A program made the translations under genes and the position numbers. Shown piece after piece: positions 34,800-42,309 of a DNA stretch of 64,000 nucleotides. The stretch lies in assembly GCA_002311655.1 (NCBI GenBank), contig DBYZ01000014.1:62001-126000 (forward strand), read 5' to 3'. Every line of letters begins with the position of its first letter. The first letter of the stretch is position 1. The DNA is from Bacteroidales bacterium UBA1173. Its GTDB lineage: Bacteria; Bacteroidota; Bacteroidia; Bacteroidales; F082. The notes beneath the pieces were generated by a model. It ran no database searches and had not been told where the DNA came from. It saw only the letters and a list, made by a program, of their open reading frames with translations.

Positions 34800-37232
34800 A
34801 TGATTACCACCAAACAATATTACGCATTCATCAGCTACAAGCGCGATGACCAGAAATGGGCCGAGTGGCTCCAGGAGAAACTTGAGCATTATAAATTGCC
34901 TTCAAACCTTAACGGAAGAGACGGTCTGCCAAAAGAGATACGCCCGGTTTTTCGTGACAAGTCGGAGCTTGCGGCTGGAGTTTTGGCTGATGAGATACAG
35001 AAAGCACTCGACCATTCCAAATATTTAATTGTGATTTGCTCGCCACATTCGGCAAAATCAGAGTGGGTGAACAAGGAAGTACAATCGTTTATTGATTCTG
35101 GCAGAACTGACAAAATTATTCCATTTATTATAGAAGGAACGCCAAACTCGGGGAATGACGAAACTGAATGTTTCCCTAAAGCGATTCGCGAGCTTCCAGC
35201 AGAAGACGAATTGCTTGGCGTTAACATCAACGAGATGGGGCGCGACGCGGCTGCAGTGAAGGTGGTTGCCCAGATGTTCGGATTAAGGTTCGATGATTTG
35301 TGGCAGAGGCATGAAAGAGAAAAGAAACGTCGTCGTAACATGATGATTTTTGCAGGCGTTTTCGCATTCTTTGTAATGGCTGGCATCGCTTTGTGGATGT
35401 ACATGCAACGTCAACAAACGCTGAAGGCAAACTGGAAAATGTTGGAGAACCAATCTAAACTTGTGGCAAAGGAAGTTATTGCAAATGCTAAAGACGATTC
35501 ATATCTGGCGAGAAGAATAGCATTGGAAATACTTCCGAAAGATATTGCAAATCCAACCGACAGACCATATACGGCAGAAGCGGAAAGGGCATTGAGAAGG
35601 GCTTGTAATCATAATTCAGCCATTTTCAAGATTGGACTTAAACCTGGCAATTTTGATGCTAAATTCAGTCCGGATGGATCACAAATAATGGTGAAAACAG
35701 ATAGTACTTTGCACTTTTACGATACAAAATCAGGCGATATCATAAAATCTTTTAAAATAGATTACGCATTTTATGATAATTGTTATAGTCCGGATGGAAC
35801 AAAGATTCTTTTAAGGCATGATAGTGCTTTGATAATTTTGGAAGCTCAAACTGGTGCTGAAATTAGAAGAATAATAGATGTAAACAGCATTTCATCAGCA
35901 AATTATAATCGTGACGGTGACAAAATTGTCACAACTAATGATGGGGATCATTTAATAAAGATTTGGGATTCCAATACAGGTGAAATAATAAAACAAATAT
36001 ATTGTAAGGATTATGTCGGTTCCGCATTCTTAAGTCCGGATGACAAAACTATAACTTGTCTAACATTTGCGAAACGTGGTTGGGAAAGCCCTTTCTTAAT
36101 CACAGTAATAGATGCAGGTACTGGAGAAGTAATCAAAACTGTATTGTCGTATGAAGGTGTGGGATTTTTTAGAATGAGTCCCGATGGCAATAAGCTTATC
36201 ACAAATTCTAATTCTGAGGAAGAAGACTATATTGTTTGGGATACAAAGACATGGGAAAAAATAGCAACCAAAAAAATAAAAAATGAGCTTTTATCGATTG
36301 GTTCTGCTGAATTTAGCCCTGATGGAAAAACAATTCTGACAACACCGTCTGTTAGTCGGATAAGTAATGATAATAGCATAATGATAATAGATGTTGAAAC
36401 CGGGGAGGAGAAACAAATTTTAAAAGGACATGTTTTTATGGTGTCGAGTGCTTGTTTCAGTCCTGACGGCTTACAAGTTGTTTCAACTGCTTGGGATGGT
36501 ACCTTAAGGCTGTGGTCTGTTGATGATAAACCTGGTCTAAATGTTTTGACAAAGGCTGATTATCCAAAAAATACGAGTATAAGTTCTGATGGTAAGAGGC
36601 GAATTTGTGTGGATGGTAATGATTTGGCGGCTGTTGATAACGAAAACGATACTATTTGGAAGATTCGTACTTGGTCGTTTTCTTTCTCTGCCTCTTTTAG
36701 CCATGATGAAAAAATGGTGGTTTATGCATCAAATTATATGGCCGTTTTAGATTCAGAGACAGGTGAAGAAATTGTTGTTTTCCCGAGGGAACACACGAAT
36801 CCTATGGTGTTTGATGCCAAATTCAATTCAGATGGGAAATGTATTGTGACTGTATCGGCTGATGGTACAGCAAGAATATGGGATGTTGAAAAAGGAATTT
36901 GTACCAAGGTTCTTGAAGGGCATACAGATGCCGTTTTGCGTGCTTGTTATAGCCCAGATGGCAAATATATCGCAACAGTATCGGCTGACGAGACAATACG
37001 AGTTTGGGACGCTGAGTCAGGCGCTTGCTTGCATATTGTTGAGGGATCACAAAGATATGTTAATGCTATGTCATTTACGCCTGATGGAAGACACATTGTT
37101 ACCGCCACCATTGACAGTATAGTTTGCAAATACGACTTCCCTCCGCTTCAAGAATTGATAGATTTAACCTGCGAGCGCTTCAAGAATCGCCCGCTGACCG
37201 AGGAGGAAAGAAAAATGTATTATCTGGAATAA
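34800..37232 (+). CDS. TIR domain - transmembrane - WD40 repeat protein, copy 2
   Basis: 810 aa, paralogue of the 928-aa protein with the same layout: TIR (5-164, putative catalytic Glu93 in SEWVNKE), membrane helix (about 180-201; MMIFAGVFAFFVMAGIALWMY), the linker NAKDDSYLARRIALEILPKDIANPTDRPYTAEAERALRRA, then WD40-like blades (FSPDGSQI, YSPDGTKI, FSPDGKTI, FSPDGLQV, YSPDGKYI and others) and the shared tail ERFKNRPLTEEERKMYYLE. It is about 120 residues shorter, lacking some blades. The first 275 bp of the shared TIR coding region are identical to copy 1, while the linker and propeller have diverged strongly. The two copies may sense different things and share one enzymatic output. Confidence 0.85.
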   Translation: MITTKQYYAFISYKRDDQKWAEWLQEKLEHYKLPSNLNGRDGLPKEIRPVFRDKSELAAGVLADEIQKALDHSKYLIVICSPHSAKSEWVNKEVQSFIDSGRTDKIIPFIIEGTPNSGNDETECFPKAIRELPAEDELLGVNINEMGRDAAAVKVVAQMFGLRFDDLWQRHEREKKRRRNMMIFAGVFAFFVMAGIALWMYMQRQQTLKANWKMLENQSKLVAKEVIANAKDDSYLARRIALEILPKDIANPTDRPYTAEAERALRRACNHNSAIFKIGLKPGNFDAKFSPDGSQIMVKTDSTLHFYDTKSGDIIKSFKIDYAFYDNCYSPDGTKILLRHDSALIILEAQTGAEIRRIIDVNSISSANYNRDGDKIVTTNDGDHLIKIWDSNTGEIIKQIYCKDYVGSAFLSPDDKTITCLTFAKRGWESPFLITVIDAGTGEVIKTVLSYEGVGFFRMSPDGNKLITNSNSEEEDYIVWDTKTWEKIATKKIKNELLSIGSAEFSPDGKTILTTPSVSRISNDNSIMIIDVETGEEKQILKGHVFMVSSACFSPDGLQVVSTAWDGTLRLWSVDDKPGLNVLTKADYPKNTSISSDGKRRICVDGNDLAAVDNENDTIWKIRTWSFSFSASFSHDEKMVVYASNYMAVLDSETGEEIVVFPREHTNPMVFDAKFNSDGKCIVTVSADGTARIWDVEKGICTKVLEGHTDAVLRACYSPDGKYIATVSADETIRVWDAESGACLHIVEGSQRYVNAMSFTPDGRHIVTATIDSIVCKYDFPPLQELIDLTCERFKNRPLTEEERKMYYLE

Positions 37233-37259
37233 GTTTCTTAATTTTGTAAAAATTTTGAT

Positions 37260-39383
37260 ATGAAGAAAAAACGCAGCAATTTCAAGTTATATTTCGACAG
37301 GGCGTTGTCGAACAATCTCTCGAAGCAGGCTCTGTTTCTTTTGGGGCTGTTGTTCCTGGCTTTTTGGGTCTCGTTTGGTTTGCTGGAACTTGCGGGGAGC
37401 GACTGGAAAGTGTATTGCGATGAGCATGGAATAAGCAGATTCATCTTTCCGCTTTATCTTTTGATTGACGGAAGTGCGTTCAACAACCTTTACATGAGCG
37501 GAAATGTCGGCAAATACACCTTGATAATCAGTGGAGTGGTGTATTTTGTGGGCTTTATGGTGTTTACAGGCATGCTCATCGGTGTTATCGGCAACGCTAT
37601 CGAAAACCGTGTCGACAAATATCGCGGAGGCTTGATTCATTATCTGAAATCCGGGCATTATGTGGTGATGGGTTACGATGATCTGGTGCCGTCAATAATT
37701 ACTGAAATTTTTGCAAAAGATCCTAAAGCCGATATCTTGCTGCTAACATCAGCCGATGTGAGTAAAATAAAGGAAAAACTTCGTAAGTCGGTGGCACACA
37801 AGAACTTGCCGCATGTCGTCATTAACTACGGGCATCGCACTACCACCGAATACTACGATAATATTCATCTTGAGACTGCTGAGGAGATTTTTATTGTAGG
37901 CAACCGTACCGTGCCTGCACATGATGCTATCAATGTTCAGTGTGTCGACAGCATCTGCACTTATCTCAAAAAGACAAATCTTGATTATAAACCCAAACGT
38001 ATAACTTGCGTTTTTGAGGATATCGACACCTACGCTGCTTTCCAAACCACTGATATTTTTAAGAAAGTTAGTGATATTGGCATCGACTTCGTGCCATACA
38101 ATTTCTATGCGGGATGGGCAAAACAAGTGCTTGTGACACGTTCGTATATTGAGAACATCGACTCCACCACGAAAGCTGTTTATCCTACAGTTTACGGCAA
38201 CGGTATAGTTCCTGAAGATAAGAAATATGTTCATATTGTTCTTGTCGGAACAACGTATCTGGCGGAGATGTTTGCCATGGAAGCCGCACATCTGCTGCAT
38301 TTTCCGAATTTTGCGCACGACAACTCCACTCGCACAATAATCACATTTATTGATTTGCATGCCGACAAGGAAATGCCGATGTTTATTACTCGCAACCGCC
38401 ATTTCTTCGAGGTGCAGTCGTACCGCTATCGTGATTTGTCGGTTGACAACGGTGAAGACAGAGTTTTTGAGGCAGGATTCGCAAAAGAGAAAAAAACAGA
38501 CTTTCTTGATGTGTCGTATGAGTTTGTGAAAGGCGACGTGTTCTCAAAAAGAATACAGGACGAATTTGCGAAATGGGCTAAGGAAGAAGACCAGTATCTG
38601 TCGATTTTCCTTACAATGACCGACCAAAGAAACAATTTCGCCATTGCCATGAACATGCCGGAAGAGATATATAGTTATGGAATACCGGTGTTTATTCGCC
38701 AGGATAAGACCGACAATTTTGTTACTAATCTCAGGGAATCTGACGACAGGGATGTTGTTTACGCTACTGTTGAAAACGGAAAACTTAACGAAATAAATAG
38801 AAAAGGCCGCTATGCCAATGTTTACCCGTTTGGAATGAACGATTTGGCGTATTGTGTCGATGAAATTTCGCTGAAAAGGGCAAAACTTATCAATTATCTG
38901 TATAATACCGCCGATTATTCCACTTATCGGTTTACAAAGCGTGAGGTTTTGGAAAAAATCCCATCAGATGAGATTTGGGCTGAGGCTGACAAGATGTGGA
39001 AACCGCTTACTGTGGCAAAACGCTGGTCGAATCTGTACAGTGCCGATAACATTCCTTGCAAACTCGCTTCAATACGCGCAATGAGAGGACTGTCTGTTGA
39101 CGACATTAGCAAAGATACTGAAGATATTCCTGAAGAAATGGTTCAAGAGCTTGCTGTTGCTGAACATAATCGCTGGACAGTCGAAAAACTTCTGCTTGGT
39201 TTTAGGATGGCGCACCCATGCGAAGACAAATACGAAAACGCCGAATTTGCCAAACAACTCGGCAAAAACAAAAACTTATTTATCCATCATGACATCAGGC
39301 CGTATGATGATTTGGATATAGTTAAGAATTTGGATTACGAAATAGTGAAGCTTATCCCTTGGATAGTTGCTATGACGAAATAA
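37260..39383 (+). CDS. CASTOR/POLLUX-like two-TM channel with RCK domains and C-terminal RyR-type domain
   Basis: 707 aa. Helix 1 (about 24-45), a pore-loop region (FPLYLLIDGSAFNN) and helix 2 (about 83-108) lead into AIENRVDKYRGGLIHYLKSGHYVVMGYDD (about 112-140), which matches the linker of CASTOR/POLLUX-type ion channels. Two Rossmann/RCK-like units follow (MGYDDLVPSIITEI; HIVLVGTTYLAEMFAMEAAHLL). The final 82 residues (626-707: AVAEHNRWTVEKLLLGFR, then HDIRPYDDLD) match the RyR repeat found in ryanodine receptors and in some bacterial proteins. The RCK and RyR units are likely ligand-sensing modules. It begins 28 bp after the second TIR gene; a weak TAATTTTG (37239-37246) lies between. Linking it to a TIR product is inference. 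Confidence 0.78.
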   Translation: MKKKRSNFKLYFDRALSNNLSKQALFLLGLLFLAFWVSFGLLELAGSDWKVYCDEHGISRFIFPLYLLIDGSAFNNLYMSGNVGKYTLIISGVVYFVGFMVFTGMLIGVIGNAIENRVDKYRGGLIHYLKSGHYVVMGYDDLVPSIITEIFAKDPKADILLLTSADVSKIKEKLRKSVAHKNLPHVVINYGHRTTTEYYDNIHLETAEEIFIVGNRTVPAHDAINVQCVDSICTYLKKTNLDYKPKRITCVFEDIDTYAAFQTTDIFKKVSDIGIDFVPYNFYAGWAKQVLVTRSYIENIDSTTKAVYPTVYGNGIVPEDKKYVHIVLVGTTYLAEMFAMEAAHLLHFPNFAHDNSTRTIITFIDLHADKEMPMFITRNRHFFEVQSYRYRDLSVDNGEDRVFEAGFAKEKKTDFLDVSYEFVKGDVFSKRIQDEFAKWAKEEDQYLSIFLTMTDQRNNFAIAMNMPEEIYSYGIPVFIRQDKTDNFVTNLRESDDRDVVYATVENGKLNEINRKGRYANVYPFGMNDLAYCVDEISLKRAKLINYLYNTADYSTYRFTKREVLEKIPSDEIWAEADKMWKPLTVAKRWSNLYSADNIPCKLASIRAMRGLSVDDISKDTEDIPEEMVQELAVAEHNRWTVEKLLLGFRMAHPCEDKYENAEFAKQLGKNKNLFIHHDIRPYDDLDIVKNLDYEIVKLIPWIVAMTK

Positions 39384-39392
39384 ATACGGATT

Positions 39393-40454
39393 TTACTCAA
39401 TGACGCCGCTACCTAAAACGACAGGTTCGGACTCATGATATATCGTCCCGAATTGCCCGCCGGCAACGCCCGAAATCATCACGTCGGAATGGATGATTAA
39501 GCCTTTTTCGGTGATGCTTAAAGTTCCAGTCCTGAACTCTGGCTGGTGACGGATTTTATATCTCACTTTTTGGCCCTCAGTGAATTTGATGACAGGGTTC
39601 ATTGCCTGCACATCGACCAATTCGATGGTGTTGACATATTGCGCCTCAGGGTCGTAGCCTTGTGACACGTAAACGATGTTGTTTTCGGTATCTTTCTTTA
39701 CAACGAACCACGGACCGCCACCTAAGCCCAAACCTCTGCGCTGTCCGATGGTGTGGAACCAAAATCCTTTGTGTGTGCCGAGTTTCTTGCCTGTCTCTAG
39801 TTCAATGATGTCGCCTTCTTTCTCGCCAACGTATTCGCGGATGTAGTCGTTGTAGTTTATTTTTCCTAAGAAGCAAATGCCTTGTGAATCATGTCGCTGC
39901 GCACTCGGAAGTCCATATTTCTCGGCTAATTTGCGTACCTCGCTTTTCGGAATGCCTCCCACAGGAAACATTGCTTTTTTCAGCTGCGGATATGTTATCC
40001 TTGCAAGAAAATCTGTCTGGTCTTTGAAGGTATCTACTGCCGTTCCAAGCCACGCAACTCCATCATTGTCAATCCATTGAGTAGCGTAATGACCTGTGGC
40101 GATGCGGTCAAACTGATAGCCTGCCTTTTCTTCGAATGCTCCGAATTTGATGAAACGGTTGCACATCACGTCGGGGTTCGGTGTCAATCCTTTGCGCACC
40201 GACTCCATGGTATATGCCGCCACACGGTCGTAATATTCTTTCTGCAGGTCGATGATGTCGAACTTGCAGCCGTATTTCTTCGCGATATATGTGGTTATCT
40301 CAATATCTTCCTCGGAAGGACAGTCCATGAGGTCTTCCTTGCCTTCGAGACCGATTTTTATGTAAAAAATATGAGGATCAATGCCTTGCTCTTTGAGGAG
40401 TGGCACGATAACGGAACTGTCAACGCCGCCAGAAACCAATGCAGCTACTTCCAT
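39393..40454 (-). CDS. mnmA: tRNA-specific 2-thiouridylase
   Basis: 353 aa. Activates U34 of tRNA-Lys/Glu/Gln with ATP and inserts sulfur. Motifs are the PP-loop SGGVDSS (8-14), NPDVMCNRFIKFG with the catalytic Cys, ATGHYA, GICFLGK with the second Cys, and FWFHTIGQRRGLGLGG. It is shorter in the N-terminal region than E. coli MnmA but complete. It is the last gene of a tight minus-strand operon exoA - M15 peptidase - mnmA (4-bp gaps), and it converges on the RyR-channel gene 10 bp away. Confidence 0.95.
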   Translation of the reverse strand: MEVAALVSGGVDSSVIVPLLKEQGIDPHIFYIKIGLEGKEDLMDCPSEEDIEITTYIAKKYGCKFDIIDLQKEYYDRVAAYTMESVRKGLTPNPDVMCNRFIKFGAFEEKAGYQFDRIATGHYATQWIDNDGVAWLGTAVDTFKDQTDFLARITYPQLKKAMFPVGGIPKSEVRKLAEKYGLPSAQRHDSQGICFLGKINYNDYIREYVGEKEGDIIELETGKKLGTHKGFWFHTIGQRRGLGLGGGPWFVVKKDTENNIVYVSQGYDPEAQYVNTIELVDVQAMNPVIKFTEGQKVRYKIRHQPEFRTGTLSITEKGLIIHSDVMISGVAGGQFGTIYHESEPVVLGSGVIE

Positions 40455-40457
40455 CGG

Positions 40458-41336
40458 TTACTTGCGTCTCTCGTGAATAGTTCTGTGTACTGGGATGGTG
40501 AAGCCGTAATGACCACCCATCTCGGTCTCCGCTGAGCCGTAAATGCCACCGTTGCGTTTGCCTTTGTAAGCAGCCCACATGCGGTCGCCGTATGAGAAAT
40601 GCCACCATTCTGCAGGGAAGTTGACAAAACCTTGTTTTTTCATCGCTTTTACGAGCTTTCTGCGGTTTTTCCTCTGCTCCTTGGTGATATGGCTGTTGCG
40701 TGTAAATGTCGCGTCGCTGAACTCGTGGAACTTGGTTCCGAAATCGAAGTCAACACCATTGTCGTCGCAGAATGCCACATCGATGGCACCACCTGTCTCA
40801 TGACCTCCAATGCTGCCTTTCGGATCGTTGGTTTTGTATTTTGCGAGTTTCATAGCCTCATGACGTCCGATTGACGGATCATCAGCTGTGATCTGTGAGA
40901 TGACTGCCTCAAAAGACTCGTTCATCTTGATTCTTGAACGGAAGGTGTTGTAAATCTTAAGGTTGACACCTGCCGGAAGTTTGTCAGCAACTCTATAAAT
41001 CTTGAAAAGAACCTTTTTTCTGATAAGGTTTGGCTCTTCCAAAGTCTCTTTGTTAAAAAGAATGTGTTTGTGAGGAAGGAAATCTACGAGCGGATCGAAA
41101 CATTCGTGAACGTGAACCTTGCTGACGTAATGTCTCGACATGATTCTTCTGAGTCCGATGGCATAAGTGAAATGATGCCAATGGAATCTCAAATGTCTTC
41201 TTCTCCTTTTCGATTTCAAAAACCAAATAACCCAAATAAATAAGATCAATCCGATTAATCCGAGGATAAAATACGGAATATTGTCAATAAAAAACTGTTT
41301 GTGGTCAATAAACCAATCTATTATTTTATCGAGCAT
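40458..41336 (-). CDS. Membrane-anchored VanX-like D,D-dipeptidase (peptidase family M15D)
   Basis: 292 aa. One N-terminal membrane helix (about 22-40) is followed by a basic stretch (KSKRRRRH), so the catalytic domain may face the cytosol. The zinc-site motifs match VanX/DdpX: GGHETGGAIDVAF supplies His179 and Asp186 (SxHxxGxAxD type with Gly for Ser), and PAEWWHFSYGD supplies the catalytic Glu243 and the third zinc ligand His246. VanX-type enzymes hydrolyse D-Ala-D-Ala. Without vanH/vanA neighbours a resistance role is unlikely; peptidoglycan turnover or dipeptide recycling is more plausible. Co-transcribed with exoA and mnmA. Confidence 0.82.
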   Translation of the reverse strand: MLDKIIDWFIDHKQFFIDNIPYFILGLIGLILFIWVIWFLKSKRRRRHLRFHWHHFTYAIGLRRIMSRHYVSKVHVHECFDPLVDFLPHKHILFNKETLEEPNLIRKKVLFKIYRVADKLPAGVNLKIYNTFRSRIKMNESFEAVISQITADDPSIGRHEAMKLAKYKTNDPKGSIGGHETGGAIDVAFCDDNGVDFDFGTKFHEFSDATFTRNSHITKEQRKNRRKLVKAMKKQGFVNFPAEWWHFSYGDRMWAAYKGKRNGGIYGSAETEMGGHYGFTIPVHRTIHERRK

Positions 41337-41339
41337 ATC

Positions 41340-42104
41340 TTAACAATTTATTTCAACAAATATCGGGCAATGGTCGGAGTGTTTCGCCTCTGGAAATATT
41401 GCCGCATTTACTAATTTATCTTTTAATGTGTCTGTAACTATATGATAATCAATGCGCCATCCTTTATTGTTCTCTCTTGCGTTGGCGCGATAGCTCCACC
41501 ATGAATAATGATGCGGTTCTTTGCACAGATAACGGAAACTGTCGATGTAGCCGTCGCTCAAAAAGTCGGTGAACCACTGGCGCTCTTCAGGCAAAAAGCC
41601 TGAGTTTGTCGCATTTCTCACAGGATCGTGGATGTCGATTGCCTCATGGCAGATGTTGTAATCGCCAGAAAGTACCAGATTCGGACGTGTTTTCCTTAAC
41701 TCGTTGACGTATCCTCTGAAGAAGTCGAGCCACTCCATCTTGAAATCCTGGCGTTCCTCGCCTGTCGTCCCTGAAGGATGATACACGCTGACGACCGACA
41801 AATCGCCGAAATCAGCTCTCAGAAAGCGTCCTTCGTCGTCGTATTTCTTGTTGTTCATCCCGAAGACCACGTTGTCAGGCTCTTTTTTTGTGAGAATTCC
41901 GACTCCGCTGTAGCCTTTTTTCTGTGCCGAGAACCAATAGCAATGATATCCCATCGCCTCAATCTCCATCACTGGAATCTGGTCGGGAGTCGCCTTAAGC
42001 TCTTGAAAACAAACGACATCCGGCGAGACAGCGTCAAGCCACTCGAGCAATCCTTTCGAGATTGCAGCCCTGATTCCGTTCACGTTATAACTGATTATCT
42101 TCAT
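41340..42104 (-). CDS. xthA: Exodeoxyribonuclease III
   Basis: 254 aa apurinic/apyrimidinic endonuclease and 3'-5' exonuclease for base-excision repair. Motifs are MKIISYNVNGIRAA, CFQELKA with the metal-binding Glu, the YHPSG segment with the active-site Tyr, SGDYNICHEAIDI and the terminal KHSDHCPIFVEI with catalytic Asp-His. An open frame continues 26 codons upstream (to 42182), but that extension is translated repeat sequence (GDFSISLRYSRNDEK...), so ATG 42104 is used. Its transcript, if it starts at the -7 box at 42252-42244, carries the family A element in the 5' leader. Confidence 0.95.
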   Translation of the reverse strand: MKIISYNVNGIRAAISKGLLEWLDAVSPDVVCFQELKATPDQIPVMEIEAMGYHCYWFSAQKKGYSGVGILTKKEPDNVVFGMNNKKYDDEGRFLRADFGDLSVVSVYHPSGTTGEERQDFKMEWLDFFRGYVNELRKTRPNLVLSGDYNICHEAIDIHDPVRNATNSGFLPEERQWFTDFLSDGYIDSFRYLCKEPHHYSWWSYRANARENNKGWRIDYHIVTDTLKDKLVNAAIFPEAKHSDHCPIFVEINC

Positions 42105-42118
42105 CACAGTGTCCTTCT

Positions 42119-42231
42119 CGTCATTTCGACTGTAGCGAAGCGAAATGGAGAAATCACCGGCTAACAATTTGTTCCGCAACATTCAGATGGCTGTAATTTC
42201 TCGACTACACTTCGTTTCGCTCGAAATGACG
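42119..42231. repeat. Family A element, copy 4
   Basis: cgtcatttcgactgtagcga ... gaaatcaccggctaac / tggctgtaatttctcgacta ... ctcgaaatgacg. It lies in the 205-bp gap between exoA and the ClC gene, inside the predicted exoA leader. Confidence 0.9.
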
Positions 42232-42243
42232 TCTAAACATTTT

Positions 42244-42252
42244 GCAAAATTA
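42244..42252 (-). promoter_or_regulatory. Promoter -7 element of the exoA operon
   Basis: Minus-strand TAATTTTGC (42252-42244). It stands 140 bases before the exoA ATG with the repeat between. Confidence 0.5.
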
Positions 42253-42297
42253 GTAAATTTTTTTGAAAAAAAAGATTCATTATAAAAATTCATTTTT

Positions 42298-42306
42298 TAT
42301 TTTTGC
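42298..42306 (+). promoter_or_regulatory. Promoter -7 element of the ClC gene
   Basis: TATTTTTGC directly abutting the coding frame. Transcription would start about 42310-42315, at or just after the GTG. Confidence 0.5.
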
Positions 42307-42309
42307 GAT

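Noticed and set aside
37260..39383. Calling the RyR-domain protein a TrkA or Kef potassium transporter
   Set aside because: Only two N-terminal helices, a CASTOR/POLLUX-type linker and a C-terminal RyR-like module do not fit TrkA or Kef.
42105..42182. N-terminal extension of exoA (26 codons)
   Set aside because: The extra codons are translated family A repeat; homologues start at MKIISYNVNG.
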